Shown one piece after another: positions 1-5,658 of a DNA stretch of 15,394 bases. Source of the stretch: an uncultured Novosphingobium sp. (GTDB lineage: Bacteria; Pseudomonadota; Alphaproteobacteria; Sphingomonadales; Sphingomonadaceae). The stretch covers positions 1 through 15,394 of the forward strand of contig CALLNA010000246.1 of the NCBI GenBank assembly GCA_938005655.1, given 5' to 3'. Positions within the stretch are counted from its first letter, which is position 1; every line of letters begins with the position of its first letter. A program made the translations under genes and the position numbers. The notes below the pieces were generated by a model. That model did no database searches and was not told the DNA's origin. It worked only from the letters and a program-made list of their open reading frames with translations.

Positions 1-1185
1 GCGCCGACCGTCGACGTTGACGAAGCGCTTGGCTGCGGTCGAGCCCCAGCGCGCTTCCCCGCCCAGGGTCAGCTCGAACGGGCCATCGGCATAGTCGAGC
101 CGGGCGAAGACGCCCCGGTCGACCGAGTCCTGGTCGAGCACCTGGTAGATCGGGTGGAACAGCGACTTGAGGTTGACGAAGGCGCCCAGGTTCAGCCGCG
201 CCTTGCCCAGCTCGACGGTGGTCCGGTTCTGCAAGCGCAGGGAATCGATGTCGCGCGCCTGGTTGCCGGCGAAGTTCCCGGTCCGCGGCGCGTCGAGCGC
301 CAAGGCGCGGGTCAGGGCGCCGGGAAGCTGCTGCTCGATGCGGTTGGCGCTGACGTAGAAGCGCGTGGCGATCCGGTCGGTCAGGCGGAAGCCGGCATTG
401 CCGTGGAGCCGCAGCGAATGGCGCTTCGCATGGTCGCGGTCGCCCCGGTGGGTATCGGCGCTGACCGCCAGCCAGCCGTTGGCGTCGCGGTCCCCCACCC
501 CGAGCGAGGCGAGGCCGCGCGCCATGCCGAAGGAGCCCCCGTCGAGCCGGACATAGAGCCCGTGCGCCCGGTCGCCGGTCGGGGTCACGCCGTTGATCGC
601 CCCGCCCAGCGTGCCCGAGCCGAAGCGCAGGGCATTGGCGCCGCGATAGACCTCGAGGTGGTCGAAGAAGGCGGGCTCCAGCTCCTGGAAGTCGCCGTTG
701 TCGTCGGCAAGGTTGATCGGGATGCCGTCCTGCAACAGGGTCAGGCCGCGCATGTGGTAGCCGCGCGACAGGCCGGACCCGCGGATCGAGATGCGGATCT
801 CCTGCCCGAAGCGCGGCTGGGCATAGACCCCGGGCGAGAAGGCCAGGGTATCGCGCAGCGAGACCAGCGAGCGGTCGGCATAGTCCCGATAGGTCACGAC
901 GTCGGCGCCGCCCGGCGTCGCCATGGCGCGGCGCTCCGCCTCGTTGGCGCTGCGGGGCGCGACGACGATGATCGTGCCGGAGACGGAATCGGAGGTGGAG
1001 CGGGCGTCGATCGGCGTCTCGGCCAGGGCCGCGGCGGGAACGGCGGCGAGGACGGCGGCCGCGCAGGCCGCCAGCGGGCCGCGCAACCGGGTGAGCCTCG
1101 TCCCGCGCGGCTTCGGCCCGGCAGGGAACGGAGCGGACAGGGAACCTTGGTCGACCACGCGAGGCCTGCTCCAGGTAGGGTGCAT
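1..1185 (-). CDS. TonB-dependent outer-membrane receptor, N-terminal part (runs off left edge)
   Basis: The 395 visible codons encode the start of a TonB-dependent receptor, which takes up scarce metal chelates or other ligands across the outer membrane using TonB energy. After a long basic N-terminus comes a hydrophobic signal segment ending in ALALAE-like sequence (cleavage probably after residue 55). Next is a possible TonB box (TIIVVA, residues 71-76) and a plug domain with FSPGVYAQ, IRGSG, LLQDGIPINLAD and EVYRGANALRFGSGTLGGAIN. Beta-barrel sequence follows and is still open at the window edge; whole receptors are usually 650-800 residues. The ATG at 1185 has GGAGG five bases upstream. 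The gene lies 113 bp downstream of nirK on the same strand, so it may be read from the same operon. The plug resembles FecA-like receptors. Copper delivery for NirK and the multicopper oxidase is a contextual guess; the ligand is not visible in the sequence. Confidence 0.9.
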   Translation of the reverse strand, partial: MHPTWSRPRVVDQGSLSAPFPAGPKPRGTRLTRLRGPLAACAAAVLAAVPAAALAETPIDARSTSDSVSGTIIVVAPRSANEAERRAMATPGGADVVTYRDYADRSLVSLRDTLAFSPGVYAQPRFGQEIRISIRGSGLSRGYHMRGLTLLQDGIPINLADDNGDFQELEPAFFDHLEVYRGANALRFGSGTLGGAINGVTPTGDRAHGLYVRLDGGSFGMARGLASLGVGDRDANGWLAVSADTHRGDRDHAKRHSLRLHGNAGFRLTDRIATRFYVSANRIEQQLPGALTRALALDAPRTGNFAGNQARDIDSLRLQNRTTVELGKARLNLGAFVNLKSLFHPIYQVLDQDSVDRGVFARLDYADGPFELTLGGEARWGSTAAKRFVNVDGRR

Positions 1186-1188
1186 CGC

Positions 1189-1203
1189 GGCCTCCGGGAG
1201 GCC
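1189..1203 (-). promoter_or_regulatory. Inverted repeat enclosing the receptor's ribosome binding site
   Basis: GGCCTCCGGGAGGCC is a perfect 7-nt inverted repeat around one central base. On the minus strand its second arm contains the GGAGG that would serve as ribosome binding site for the TonB receptor at 1185. In RNA the two arms could pair only with a very short loop (a shortened stem), so occlusion of translation initiation is possible but unproven. Confidence 0.35.
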
Positions 1204-1257
1204 CCACCGGTCACTCGAGGAAGGGGTATGACCGGCAGCCCGGAAAGCCGCGATGCG

Positions 1258-1275
1258 GGCGCGCCGGGGCGCGCC
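1258..1275 (-). terminator. GC-only dyad after nirK, possible weak terminator or attenuator
   Basis: Two copies of the self-complementary octamer GGCGCGCC are separated by GG, about 24 bp past the nirK stop codon and before the TonB receptor. They can form a GC-only hairpin. No T-run follows on the minus strand, so it does not look like a classic intrinsic terminator; it could reduce read-through into the receptor gene or protect the operon mRNA 3' end. Confidence 0.3.
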
Positions 1276-1298
1276 GTGAACGACGCCGTATCCGCCCG

Positions 1299-2222
1299 TC
1301 AGGGCACCAGGATCAGGTCGCCCCGTCCCATCTTCGGATCGGCGTCGTTCGAGAACATCAGCACCGCCATGGCCCCGGTATGGGCATGGGGCATCGAATG
1401 GTCGACGATCACGTTGGCGCCCTCGACCGGCGAGATCAGGTCGAAGGTGGCGCCGTCGCCCGGTCCGACCACCATGCTCTGCATCCCGACCTTGCGGTTC
1501 TTCGGGTTGCCGCTGGGATAGACCGCGTCCCAGATGCCCGCGATCGGGTGGAAGGACGAGAACTCGTTGGGTCCGGCGTTGACGAAATAGACCCGGACCC
1601 GCTCGCCCGGCTTGGCGACCAGCATCTTGGTCGAGGCCGGATCGTGGACCGGATCGTACTTGAAGGCGACGCCGTTGAAGACGACGTGCGACCAGTCGCT
1701 CTTCATGATCGAGTGGAGGTCGTCGGGATTGGCATAGACCTCGGACTGGACGAGGACATATTCGCGGTCCGCCTTGGGCAGGGCCTTCGGGTCCTTGGGA
1801 TCGACCAGGATCACCCCGAACATGCCGCGCGCGATGTGCTGGTACATCGGGTCGGAGCCGCAGTGGTAGTAGAAGGCCCCCGGATAGTTCGCGACGAAGC
1901 TGAAGGTCTTGGTCTCGCCCGGCTTGATCGCCTCGAAGTCCTTGACCACGTCGACACGCGCGGCGTGGAGGTCGATCGAGTGCGAGTTCTTGTTGGCGGG
2001 ATCGTTGGTCAGGACGATCGTCACCGTATCGCCCTCGGTCACGCGCAGCAGGGGGCCGGGCACCTGGCCCTCATAGGTCCAGGACGCCTGCATCGTCCCC
2101 TTGTTGTCGATCGGCAGGGAAACCTCCTTGGCCGTCAGGCGCAGCGTGACCTCCTTGGCCTGGACCGGCTGGCAGGCCAGCGCGAGGAGCGCCGAAGCGG
2201 CGAAGAGTAAGGATTTGCGCAT
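1299..2222 (-). CDS. nirK: Copper-containing nitrite reductase (NirK type)
   Basis: A 307-residue periplasmic enzyme of two cupredoxin domains that reduces nitrite to nitric oxide, normally as a trimer. The N-terminus is a Sec signal peptide ending near QAKE (residue 22-24). Copper ligands are visible: type 1 H81, C121, H129 and M134; type 2 H86, H120 and H275. The catalytic pair corresponds to D84 (in HSIDLH) and H225 (in SSFHPI). The C121-to-H129 spacing is eight residues, as in AniA-like enzymes, rather than the nine of Alcaligenes/Achromobacter NirK. The gene is 30 bp downstream of a monoheme cytochrome c that could be its electron donor, and is last of the four-gene ncgABC-nirK-like set. 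The ATG at 2222 is supported by the signal peptide; its ribosome site (GGGGGTGA) is modest. Other two-domain copper oxidases are unlikely because the NirK-type D and H active-site residues are kept. Confidence 0.88.
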   Translation of the reverse strand: MRKSLLFAASALLALACQPVQAKEVTLRLTAKEVSLPIDNKGTMQASWTYEGQVPGPLLRVTEGDTVTIVLTNDPANKNSHSIDLHAARVDVVKDFEAIKPGETKTFSFVANYPGAFYYHCGSDPMYQHIARGMFGVILVDPKDPKALPKADREYVLVQSEVYANPDDLHSIMKSDWSHVVFNGVAFKYDPVHDPASTKMLVAKPGERVRVYFVNAGPNEFSSFHPIAGIWDAVYPSGNPKNRKVGMQSMVVGPGDGATFDLISPVEGANVIVDHSMPHAHTGAMAVLMFSNDADPKMGRGDLILVP

Positions 2223-2252
2223 TGTGTCACCCCCTGTTGCGGTTGAAGAAAG

Positions 2253-2645
2253 CTATTTCGCCTGCTCGCACTTGCAGACGTAGGCGAGGTAGTCGGCCAT
2301 ATCCTCGATCTGGGCAGGGCTGAGGACGCCGGCCCAGGACGGCATCAGCGCCGACTTGTTGACCGAGGCTCCGCCTTCGGTGATCGCCTTGACGATCTGC
2401 GCGCGCGGCAGCGAAGACATGGCGACCGTGTCGCTGTGGTCGCGCGGCTGGACCGAGAGGCCGACCGTGTTGATGCCCTTGCCGTTGCGCTGGACGCCGT
2501 GGCACTGCGCGCAATAGGTGTCGTAGAGATGGGCGGTCGCCTGGAGCTTCGGGTTTTCCGCCGCGCCCGCCGCGGTCGGCTGATGCAGCGCGATTGCCGC
2601 GCCGAAGGCGACGAGGCCGAGGCCGGCCAGTCCATAGCGGAGCAT
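2253..2645 (-). CDS. ncgC: Monoheme c-type cytochrome, NcgC-like
   Basis: A 130-residue exported cytochrome c. Residues 1-29 form a signal peptide (hydrophobic run LAGLGLVAFGAAIAL). One haem site CAQCH lies at 45-49, and M101 in the LMPSW segment is the probable distal ligand, giving a class I fold. The ATG at 2645 is chosen over in-frame codons further upstream because it starts the signal peptide, has AAGGAGG eight bases before it, and overlaps the stop of the preceding diheme gene by one base (TGATG), which implies translational coupling. It lies directly upstream of nirK and could carry electrons to it. The C-terminus carries an extra Cys-Lys-Cys (124-126), not needed for haem attachment. 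The symbol rests on gene order and size matching Nitrosomonas europaea ncgC, not on an alignment. Confidence 0.85.
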   Translation of the reverse strand: MLRYGLAGLGLVAFGAAIALHQPTAAGAAENPKLQATAHLYDTYCAQCHGVQRNGKGINTVGLSVQPRDHSDTVAMSSLPRAQIVKAITEGGASVNKSALMPSWAGVLSPAQIEDMADYLAYVCKCEQAK

Positions 2646-3346
2646 CACTTGTCCTCCTTGCCGAGCGAGACGATGTAACCCGTGAGGCGCTGGAGATCGG
2701 GCTCGGACAGCGTCGGCGTGGGCATCCACACGTGCGGATCGAACTGCTGCGGGTTCTTAGTATAGGCGATGACGTAGTCGGCCCGCAGGCGGCGGCCGGC
2801 GTCGTAGAGCTCCGGCCCGGAGAGCCCGCCCTGCCCGGCCTGGTCCTGATGGCAGGCGACGCAGCCGCGCAGCTTGCTGAAGGCCAGCTTGCCCATCGTC
2901 ATGTTGGCCGACGCCGGATTGTAGGCGCCGTCCGTCACCAGGCCGCTCTTGAGCTGGAGCAGGGCGTCGGCCAGCCTGCCGGCGGTCGCCGCGTCGACCT
3001 TCGGGTGCTTCTCGACCGCCGCCGTATCGATGGTGTCGCGCGGGTCGCCCGGCTTGGCGTGCTTGAACCACAGCACCCCGCCGGGGCGGATGGTCGTGGG
3101 ATTCTGGAGCCAGGCGACCAGCCAGTCGCGGTTGAACTTGTCGCCGGCGTACCACAGGTCCGGGCCCTTGCGGCTCCACAGCCGGTCGAGCGTGGCATCC
3201 GTGGGCTTGGCGAGCGCGTGGCACGAGGCGCACTGGGTGGTCAGCTCGGGGCTCGCCGCCCCCTGCGCGCCGACCGCGGCGGGGCGGCCGGCCAGCGCCA
3301 GCGCTGCCAGGCCCGCACAGGCCGCGACGATGACCGGAGCCTTCAT
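2645..3346 (-). CDS. ncgB: Diheme c-type cytochrome, NcgB-like
   Basis: A 233-residue exported protein with a signal peptide (about residues 1-28, cleavage near VGAQG) and two haem attachment sites, CASCH at 39-43 and CVACH at 162-166, each starting a separate cytochrome c domain. M208 in HVWMPT is a likely axial ligand of the second haem. The C-terminal helix resembles that of class I cytochromes. The ATG at 3346 has GGAGG six bases upstream, overlapping the stop region of the multicopper oxidase gene 11 bp away. The 3' end overlaps the next cytochrome gene by one base. Its place between a multicopper oxidase and a monoheme cytochrome matches ncgB of the N. europaea ncgABC-nirK operon. It probably passes electrons among the periplasmic copper enzymes; the partner is inferred. 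Confidence 0.85.
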   Translation of the reverse strand: MKAPVIVAACAGLAALALAGRPAAVGAQGAASPELTTQCASCHALAKPTDATLDRLWSRKGPDLWYAGDKFNRDWLVAWLQNPTTIRPGGVLWFKHAKPGDPRDTIDTAAVEKHPKVDAATAGRLADALLQLKSGLVTDGAYNPASANMTMGKLAFSKLRGCVACHQDQAGQGGLSGPELYDAGRRLRADYVIAYTKNPQQFDPHVWMPTPTLSEPDLQRLTGYIVSLGKEDK

Positions 3347-3357
3347 GATCTGCCTCC

Positions 3358-4455
3358 TCAGGTGACGGGAACGCCCTTGAAAATCGGGTTGGGATAGATT
3401 CCGTGGGGCTTCTTGAGGCTCTGCTCGTAGTAGAAGTCCGGGACGAACTCCTTGTGCGCCCAGTGGTAGTAGGCCTGGTCGCGCGGGATGCCGTCGTACT
3501 CGATCACGGTCATCACCCCGCCGTGCGGGGTGTGGCCGTTCATCGTGTGATGGTCGATGTGGTCATGGATCATCCAGCGGCCAGGATTGTCGCAGCGCAG
3601 GATGATGTCGTAGCGCTCGCCCGGCCCGACCAGGACGGTATCGGCGTTGATCGGCGCGGGCAGCGGATGCCCGTCTTTGAAGGCGATCTGGAAGACGTGG
3701 CCGTGGATGTGGATCGAGTGGAAGCCGCCGCCCGCGCCGAACATCCGCAGGCGGATGACGTCGCCCTCCTTGACCCGGATCGGCTGGGTCTCGGGGAAGG
3801 ACTTCCCGTTGATCGTGAAGTAGTCGAAGACGTCGCCCGGGACGCCGCCCTGGCCCAGCTTGTCGGCCCAGGCCGAGGCCCATTCCGAGAACATCAGGAT
3901 GTAGTCGCCCGTCACCTCGCGCTCGACCGGCGTCGGCTTGAGCGGATCGATGATGAACGGCCCCCACATGCCGCGCGTCGCGACGTGCTCGTTCACGTTG
4001 ACGTGGCAGTGATACCACATGGTGCCGGCCGGCTCGGCGACGAACCTATAGGTGAAGCTGTCGCCGGGCTGGATGCCGAGCTGGGTCATGTCTGGCACGC
4101 CGTCCATCTCCCAGGTCCCGCGTTGGAGCAGCCCATGCCAGTGGATCGTGTGGGGCAGCGTGGTCAGGTTGTTGAGGACGACCTCGACCTCGTCCCCTTC
4201 CCGCACGTGGAACAACGGCGCGGGCACCTGGCCGCCGAAGGCGAAGGTCTGGAAGGTCTGCTTGCCGACGAGCGTGATGCGCGTCTCCTCGATGTTCATC
4301 TCGAACTTGTGGTGGGCCGCCCCTGCCGGGCTTTTCGCCCGGGCCGGCGCGGCGCGGGCCGGGGCGGGAGAAGCCGCGGCGGTCAACGCCGGAACTGCGA
4401 CGGCTGCCCCCAGCCCGGTCAACACCGCGTCACGTCGCGTTACGTTCGTCATCAT
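3358..4455 (-). CDS. ncgA: Two-domain multicopper oxidase (type C, NcgA/blue copper oxidase-like)
   Basis: A 365-residue periplasmic copper oxidase. A twin-arginine signal (TRRD at 6-9, then a hydrophobic stretch to about residue 30) implies export of the folded protein by Tat. Domain 1 holds HTIHWHG (H102, H105, H107) and WYHCH...H...GM (H149, C150, H151, H157, M163), so it carries a type 1 copper plus half of a trinuclear centre. Domain 2 holds HSIHIHGH (246-253) and HDHIDHH (297-303); the cysteine of the usual HCH is Asp298, so this domain cannot bind a standard type 1 copper. That layout defines type C two-domain laccase-like oxidases, which work as trimers with trinuclear sites between subunits; the Nitrosomonas blue copper oxidase belongs here. 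Two adjacent ATG codons (4455, 4452) exist; the AGGA at 4460-4463 is better spaced for the second. It is the first gene of the operon. Confidence 0.88.
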   Translation of the reverse strand: MMTNVTRRDAVLTGLGAAVAVPALTAAASPAPARAAPARAKSPAGAAHHKFEMNIEETRITLVGKQTFQTFAFGGQVPAPLFHVREGDEVEVVLNNLTTLPHTIHWHGLLQRGTWEMDGVPDMTQLGIQPGDSFTYRFVAEPAGTMWYHCHVNVNEHVATRGMWGPFIIDPLKPTPVEREVTGDYILMFSEWASAWADKLGQGGVPGDVFDYFTINGKSFPETQPIRVKEGDVIRLRMFGAGGGFHSIHIHGHVFQIAFKDGHPLPAPINADTVLVGPGERYDIILRCDNPGRWMIHDHIDHHTMNGHTPHGGVMTVIEYDGIPRDQAYYHWAHKEFVPDFYYEQSLKKPHGIYPNPIFKGVPVT

Positions 4456-4465
4456 GCAATCCTAT

Positions 4466-4488
4466 AAGATGTATATGACTAGCATGAT
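4466..4488 (-). promoter_or_regulatory. Putative NsrR operator upstream of ncgA
   Basis: AAGATGTAT (4466-4474), a five-base spacer and TAGCATGAT (4480-4488) form an imperfect 9-5-9 dyad. The left arm agrees with all nine positions of the enterobacterial NsrR half-site AAGATGYAT and the spacing is that of the known 23-bp operator; the right arm matches only about five of nine. It overlaps the likely -10 and start region of the ncgA promoter, where a repressor would block transcription, and an nsrR-type gene lies next door. Confidence 0.5.
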
Positions 4489-4517
4489 TAGTATGAGAAC
4501 GCGGATCGGCTGGACAA
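4488..4517 (-). promoter_or_regulatory. Possible ncgABC-nirK promoter
   Basis: On the minus strand TTGTCC (4517-4512) and TACTAA (4493-4488), 18 bp apart, are the best-placed -35/-10 pair and would give a 5' leader of roughly 25 nt before ncgA. The -10 match is weak. An alternative pair TTCTCA (4499-4494) and TATACA (4475-4470) also exists but would place the start very close to the ATG. Local sequence is AT-rich against a GC-rich background. Confidence 0.35.
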
Positions 4518-4519
4518 CG

Positions 4520-4549
4520 AATTTATTTGCGCGTCACCCGCAAGAAATT
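4520..4549. repeat. Long imperfect inverted repeat in the divergent region
   Basis: The arms AATTTATTTGCG (4520-4531) and CGCAAGAAATT (4539-4549) are inverted copies with a one-base slip, and include a perfect TTGCG...CGCAA core with a seven-base spacer. It sits just upstream of the possible ncgA -35 box, a position typical of an activator site. It does not fit the FNR/NnrR consensus (TTGAT-N4-ATCAA). Which protein binds, if any, is unknown. Confidence 0.35.
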
Positions 4550-4639
4550 TGCTGGAAAGTTGCGTCCGCCGCGCAGAGGGAGCGTCCTGCCGCGCCGAAG
4601 CGGCAATCCTGGGGCCGGACGGACGGCAAGATCGCCCCC

Positions 4640-4668
4640 TTAACATGCCCCGATCATACAGGTATGTT
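4640..4668 (+). promoter_or_regulatory. Probable nsrR promoter with overlapping dyad
   Basis: TTAACA (4640-4645), a 17-bp spacer and TATGTT (4663-4668) make a good sigma70-type promoter about 30 bp before the nsrR start. Within it CATACAGGTATG (4655-4666) is a perfect 5-2-5 palindrome and AACATGCC/GGTATGTT (4642-4649/4661-4668) a wider imperfect one, so a repressor here would cover the -10 box. Autoregulation by NsrR is a reasonable inference, although the dyad is not a close match to the enterobacterial NsrR consensus. Confidence 0.5.
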
Positions 4669-4698
4669 GGGCCTCGATTTTCCTCTTGGGAGAGGTGT

Positions 4699-5142
4699 GT
4701 GCGGCTCACACGCTACACGGACTATTCGCTCAGGGTTCTGATCCATCTGGCGCTCAACGACGATCGTCTCTGCTCGATCGGCGAGATTTCGCGCACCTAC
4801 GACGTGTCCCACAACCACCTGATGAAGGTCGTGAACGCCCTGGCGCGCGACGGCTTCATCGAGACCGTCCGCGGCCGCGCCGGGGGGATGCGCCTGGCCC
4901 GCCCCGCCGAGGAGATCACCGTCGGCGAGGTCGTGCGCCGGACCGAGGAGGGCTTCCAGCTCGCCGACTGCTCGGGCTGCGCGCTCTCCCCCGCCTGCGG
5001 CCTGACCGGCGTTCTCGCCGAGGGGATGCAGGCGATGATGGCGGTGTTCGATTCCTACAAGGTCTCGGACCTCCTGACCGACCGCGAGGTCCTGCGGCGG
5101 CTGATGAACCGGCAATCGCCGCTGGGCATCGGGATGCACTGA
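4699..5142 (+). CDS. nsrR: Rrf2-family nitric-oxide-sensing repressor, NsrR-like
   Basis: A 147-residue cytoplasmic repressor expected to hold an Fe-S cluster that NO destroys, releasing target promoters. The start is taken as the GTG at 4699, which gives the family N-terminus VRLTRYTDYSLRVL and has GGGAG six bases before it; an in-frame ATG far upstream would add an unrelated leader. A winged helix covers residues 1-70, with recognition helix around VSHNHLMKVVNAL and wing RGRAGGMRLARP. The three cysteines C91, C94 and C100 in DCSGCALSPAC are the cluster ligands, with D8 as the possible fourth seen in Streptomyces NsrR. The C91-C94 spacing is shorter than in E. coli NsrR (C91, C96, C102). The gene is divergent from the ncgABC-nirK-like operon, the same arrangement as in N. 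europaea, which supports NsrR over IscR or other Rrf2 members. Confidence 0.85.
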   Translation: MRLTRYTDYSLRVLIHLALNDDRLCSIGEISRTYDVSHNHLMKVVNALARDGFIETVRGRAGGMRLARPAEEITVGEVVRRTEEGFQLADCSGCALSPACGLTGVLAEGMQAMMAVFDSYKVSDLLTDREVLRRLMNRQSPLGIGMH

Positions 5143-5144
5143 AC

Positions 5145-5165
5145 GGCGCCGGGCCCGGCCGCGCC
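5145..5165. terminator. GC-rich dyad between convergent genes, possible bidirectional terminator
   Basis: The 24-bp gap between the nsrR stop and the convergent DUF6306-like stop is nearly filled by a dyad: GGCGC (5145-5149) pairs with GCGCC (5161-5165) around the palindrome CCGGGCCCGG (5149-5158). No T-run follows on either strand. The position suggests a shared terminator, but the structure alone does not establish it. Confidence 0.3.
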
Positions 5166-5166
5166 T

Positions 5167-5658
5167 TCAGGCGGCGGGCGGCCCGGCCTCGATCATCGCG
5201 GCGGCGCGCGCGATGTTGTCCCGGTGGCTCTCCAGCATGGCCCGCAGGTCGGCGTGGAGGGCGTCGTCGCGGATGCGCGGGACCAGCGCCTCCAGCCGAC
5301 GCACGACCCAGGCCTGGCCGCGATTGAGGAAGGCCAGCCGCTCCAGCGGATCGGCGATCGCTAGGGCCCTGGCATGGAAGCCGCCGGTCCTGCGCGAGGC
5401 CGCGCCGCCCAGCCGCCGGACCTGCCGCGAGAGCATCGCGCACCACCGCGCCTCGTCGGCCCGGACCGCCCGCATCAGGTCGCGGTAGGAGACGCCCTCC
5501 GCCGTCCGGGCGCTGGCCAGCGCGACCTTGGCCCCGGCCCGCTCCGCCTCGAGCAGCTCATTGAGCGCGGCGAGGATCTCGTCGCGCGGGGCATAGCCCA
5601 TATAGGCGTCGTCGGCCTCGGCCGCGTAGCAGACCGGCGAGGCGGGCTCGCCGCTCAT
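5167..5658 (-). CDS. Small ferritin-like protein, DUF6306-like
   Basis: A 163-residue soluble protein without signal peptide. It reads as four helices: EILAALNELLEAERAG (27-42), YRDLMRAVRADEARWCAML (58-76), a third around LERLAFLNRGQAWVVRRLEAL (105-125) and a last with LRAMLESHRDNI (138-149). Acidic residues in the first and second helices (E39, E69) and H145 sit where ferritin-like proteins place metal ligands. I recognise the pattern as the DUF6306 type; its biochemical role is not established. The ATG at 5658 overlaps the stop of the LysR-type gene by four bases (ATGA), so both are very likely translated together. Linkage to peroxiredoxin and superoxide dismutase genes suggests a role in oxidative stress or metal handling, an inference from context only. 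Confidence 0.75.
   Translation of the reverse strand: MSGEPASPVCYAAEADDAYMGYAPRDEILAALNELLEAERAGAKVALASARTAEGVSYRDLMRAVRADEARWCAMLSRQVRRLGGAASRRTGGFHARALAIADPLERLAFLNRGQAWVVRRLEALVPRIRDDALHADLRAMLESHRDNIARAAAMIEAGPPAA

Noticed and set aside
1258..1275. Paired GGCGCGCC octamers as a recombination or attachment site
   Set aside because: No integrase, insertion sequence or target duplication is nearby; GC-only palindromes are expected by chance at this base composition.
154..1521. 455-residue open frame on the plus strand
   Set aside because: It is antisense to the TonB receptor and the end of nirK, has no recognisable domain, and is a by-product of high GC on the opposite strand.
3403..4467. 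354-residue plus-strand open frame
   Set aside because: It mirrors the multicopper oxidase, whose copper motifs are unambiguous; the plus-strand product is low-complexity and unlike known proteins.
4699..5142. Rrf2 regulator as IscR
   Set aside because: No isc/suf genes are nearby, the cysteine motif lacks the IscR histidine ligand arrangement, and the divergent nirK operon fits NsrR.
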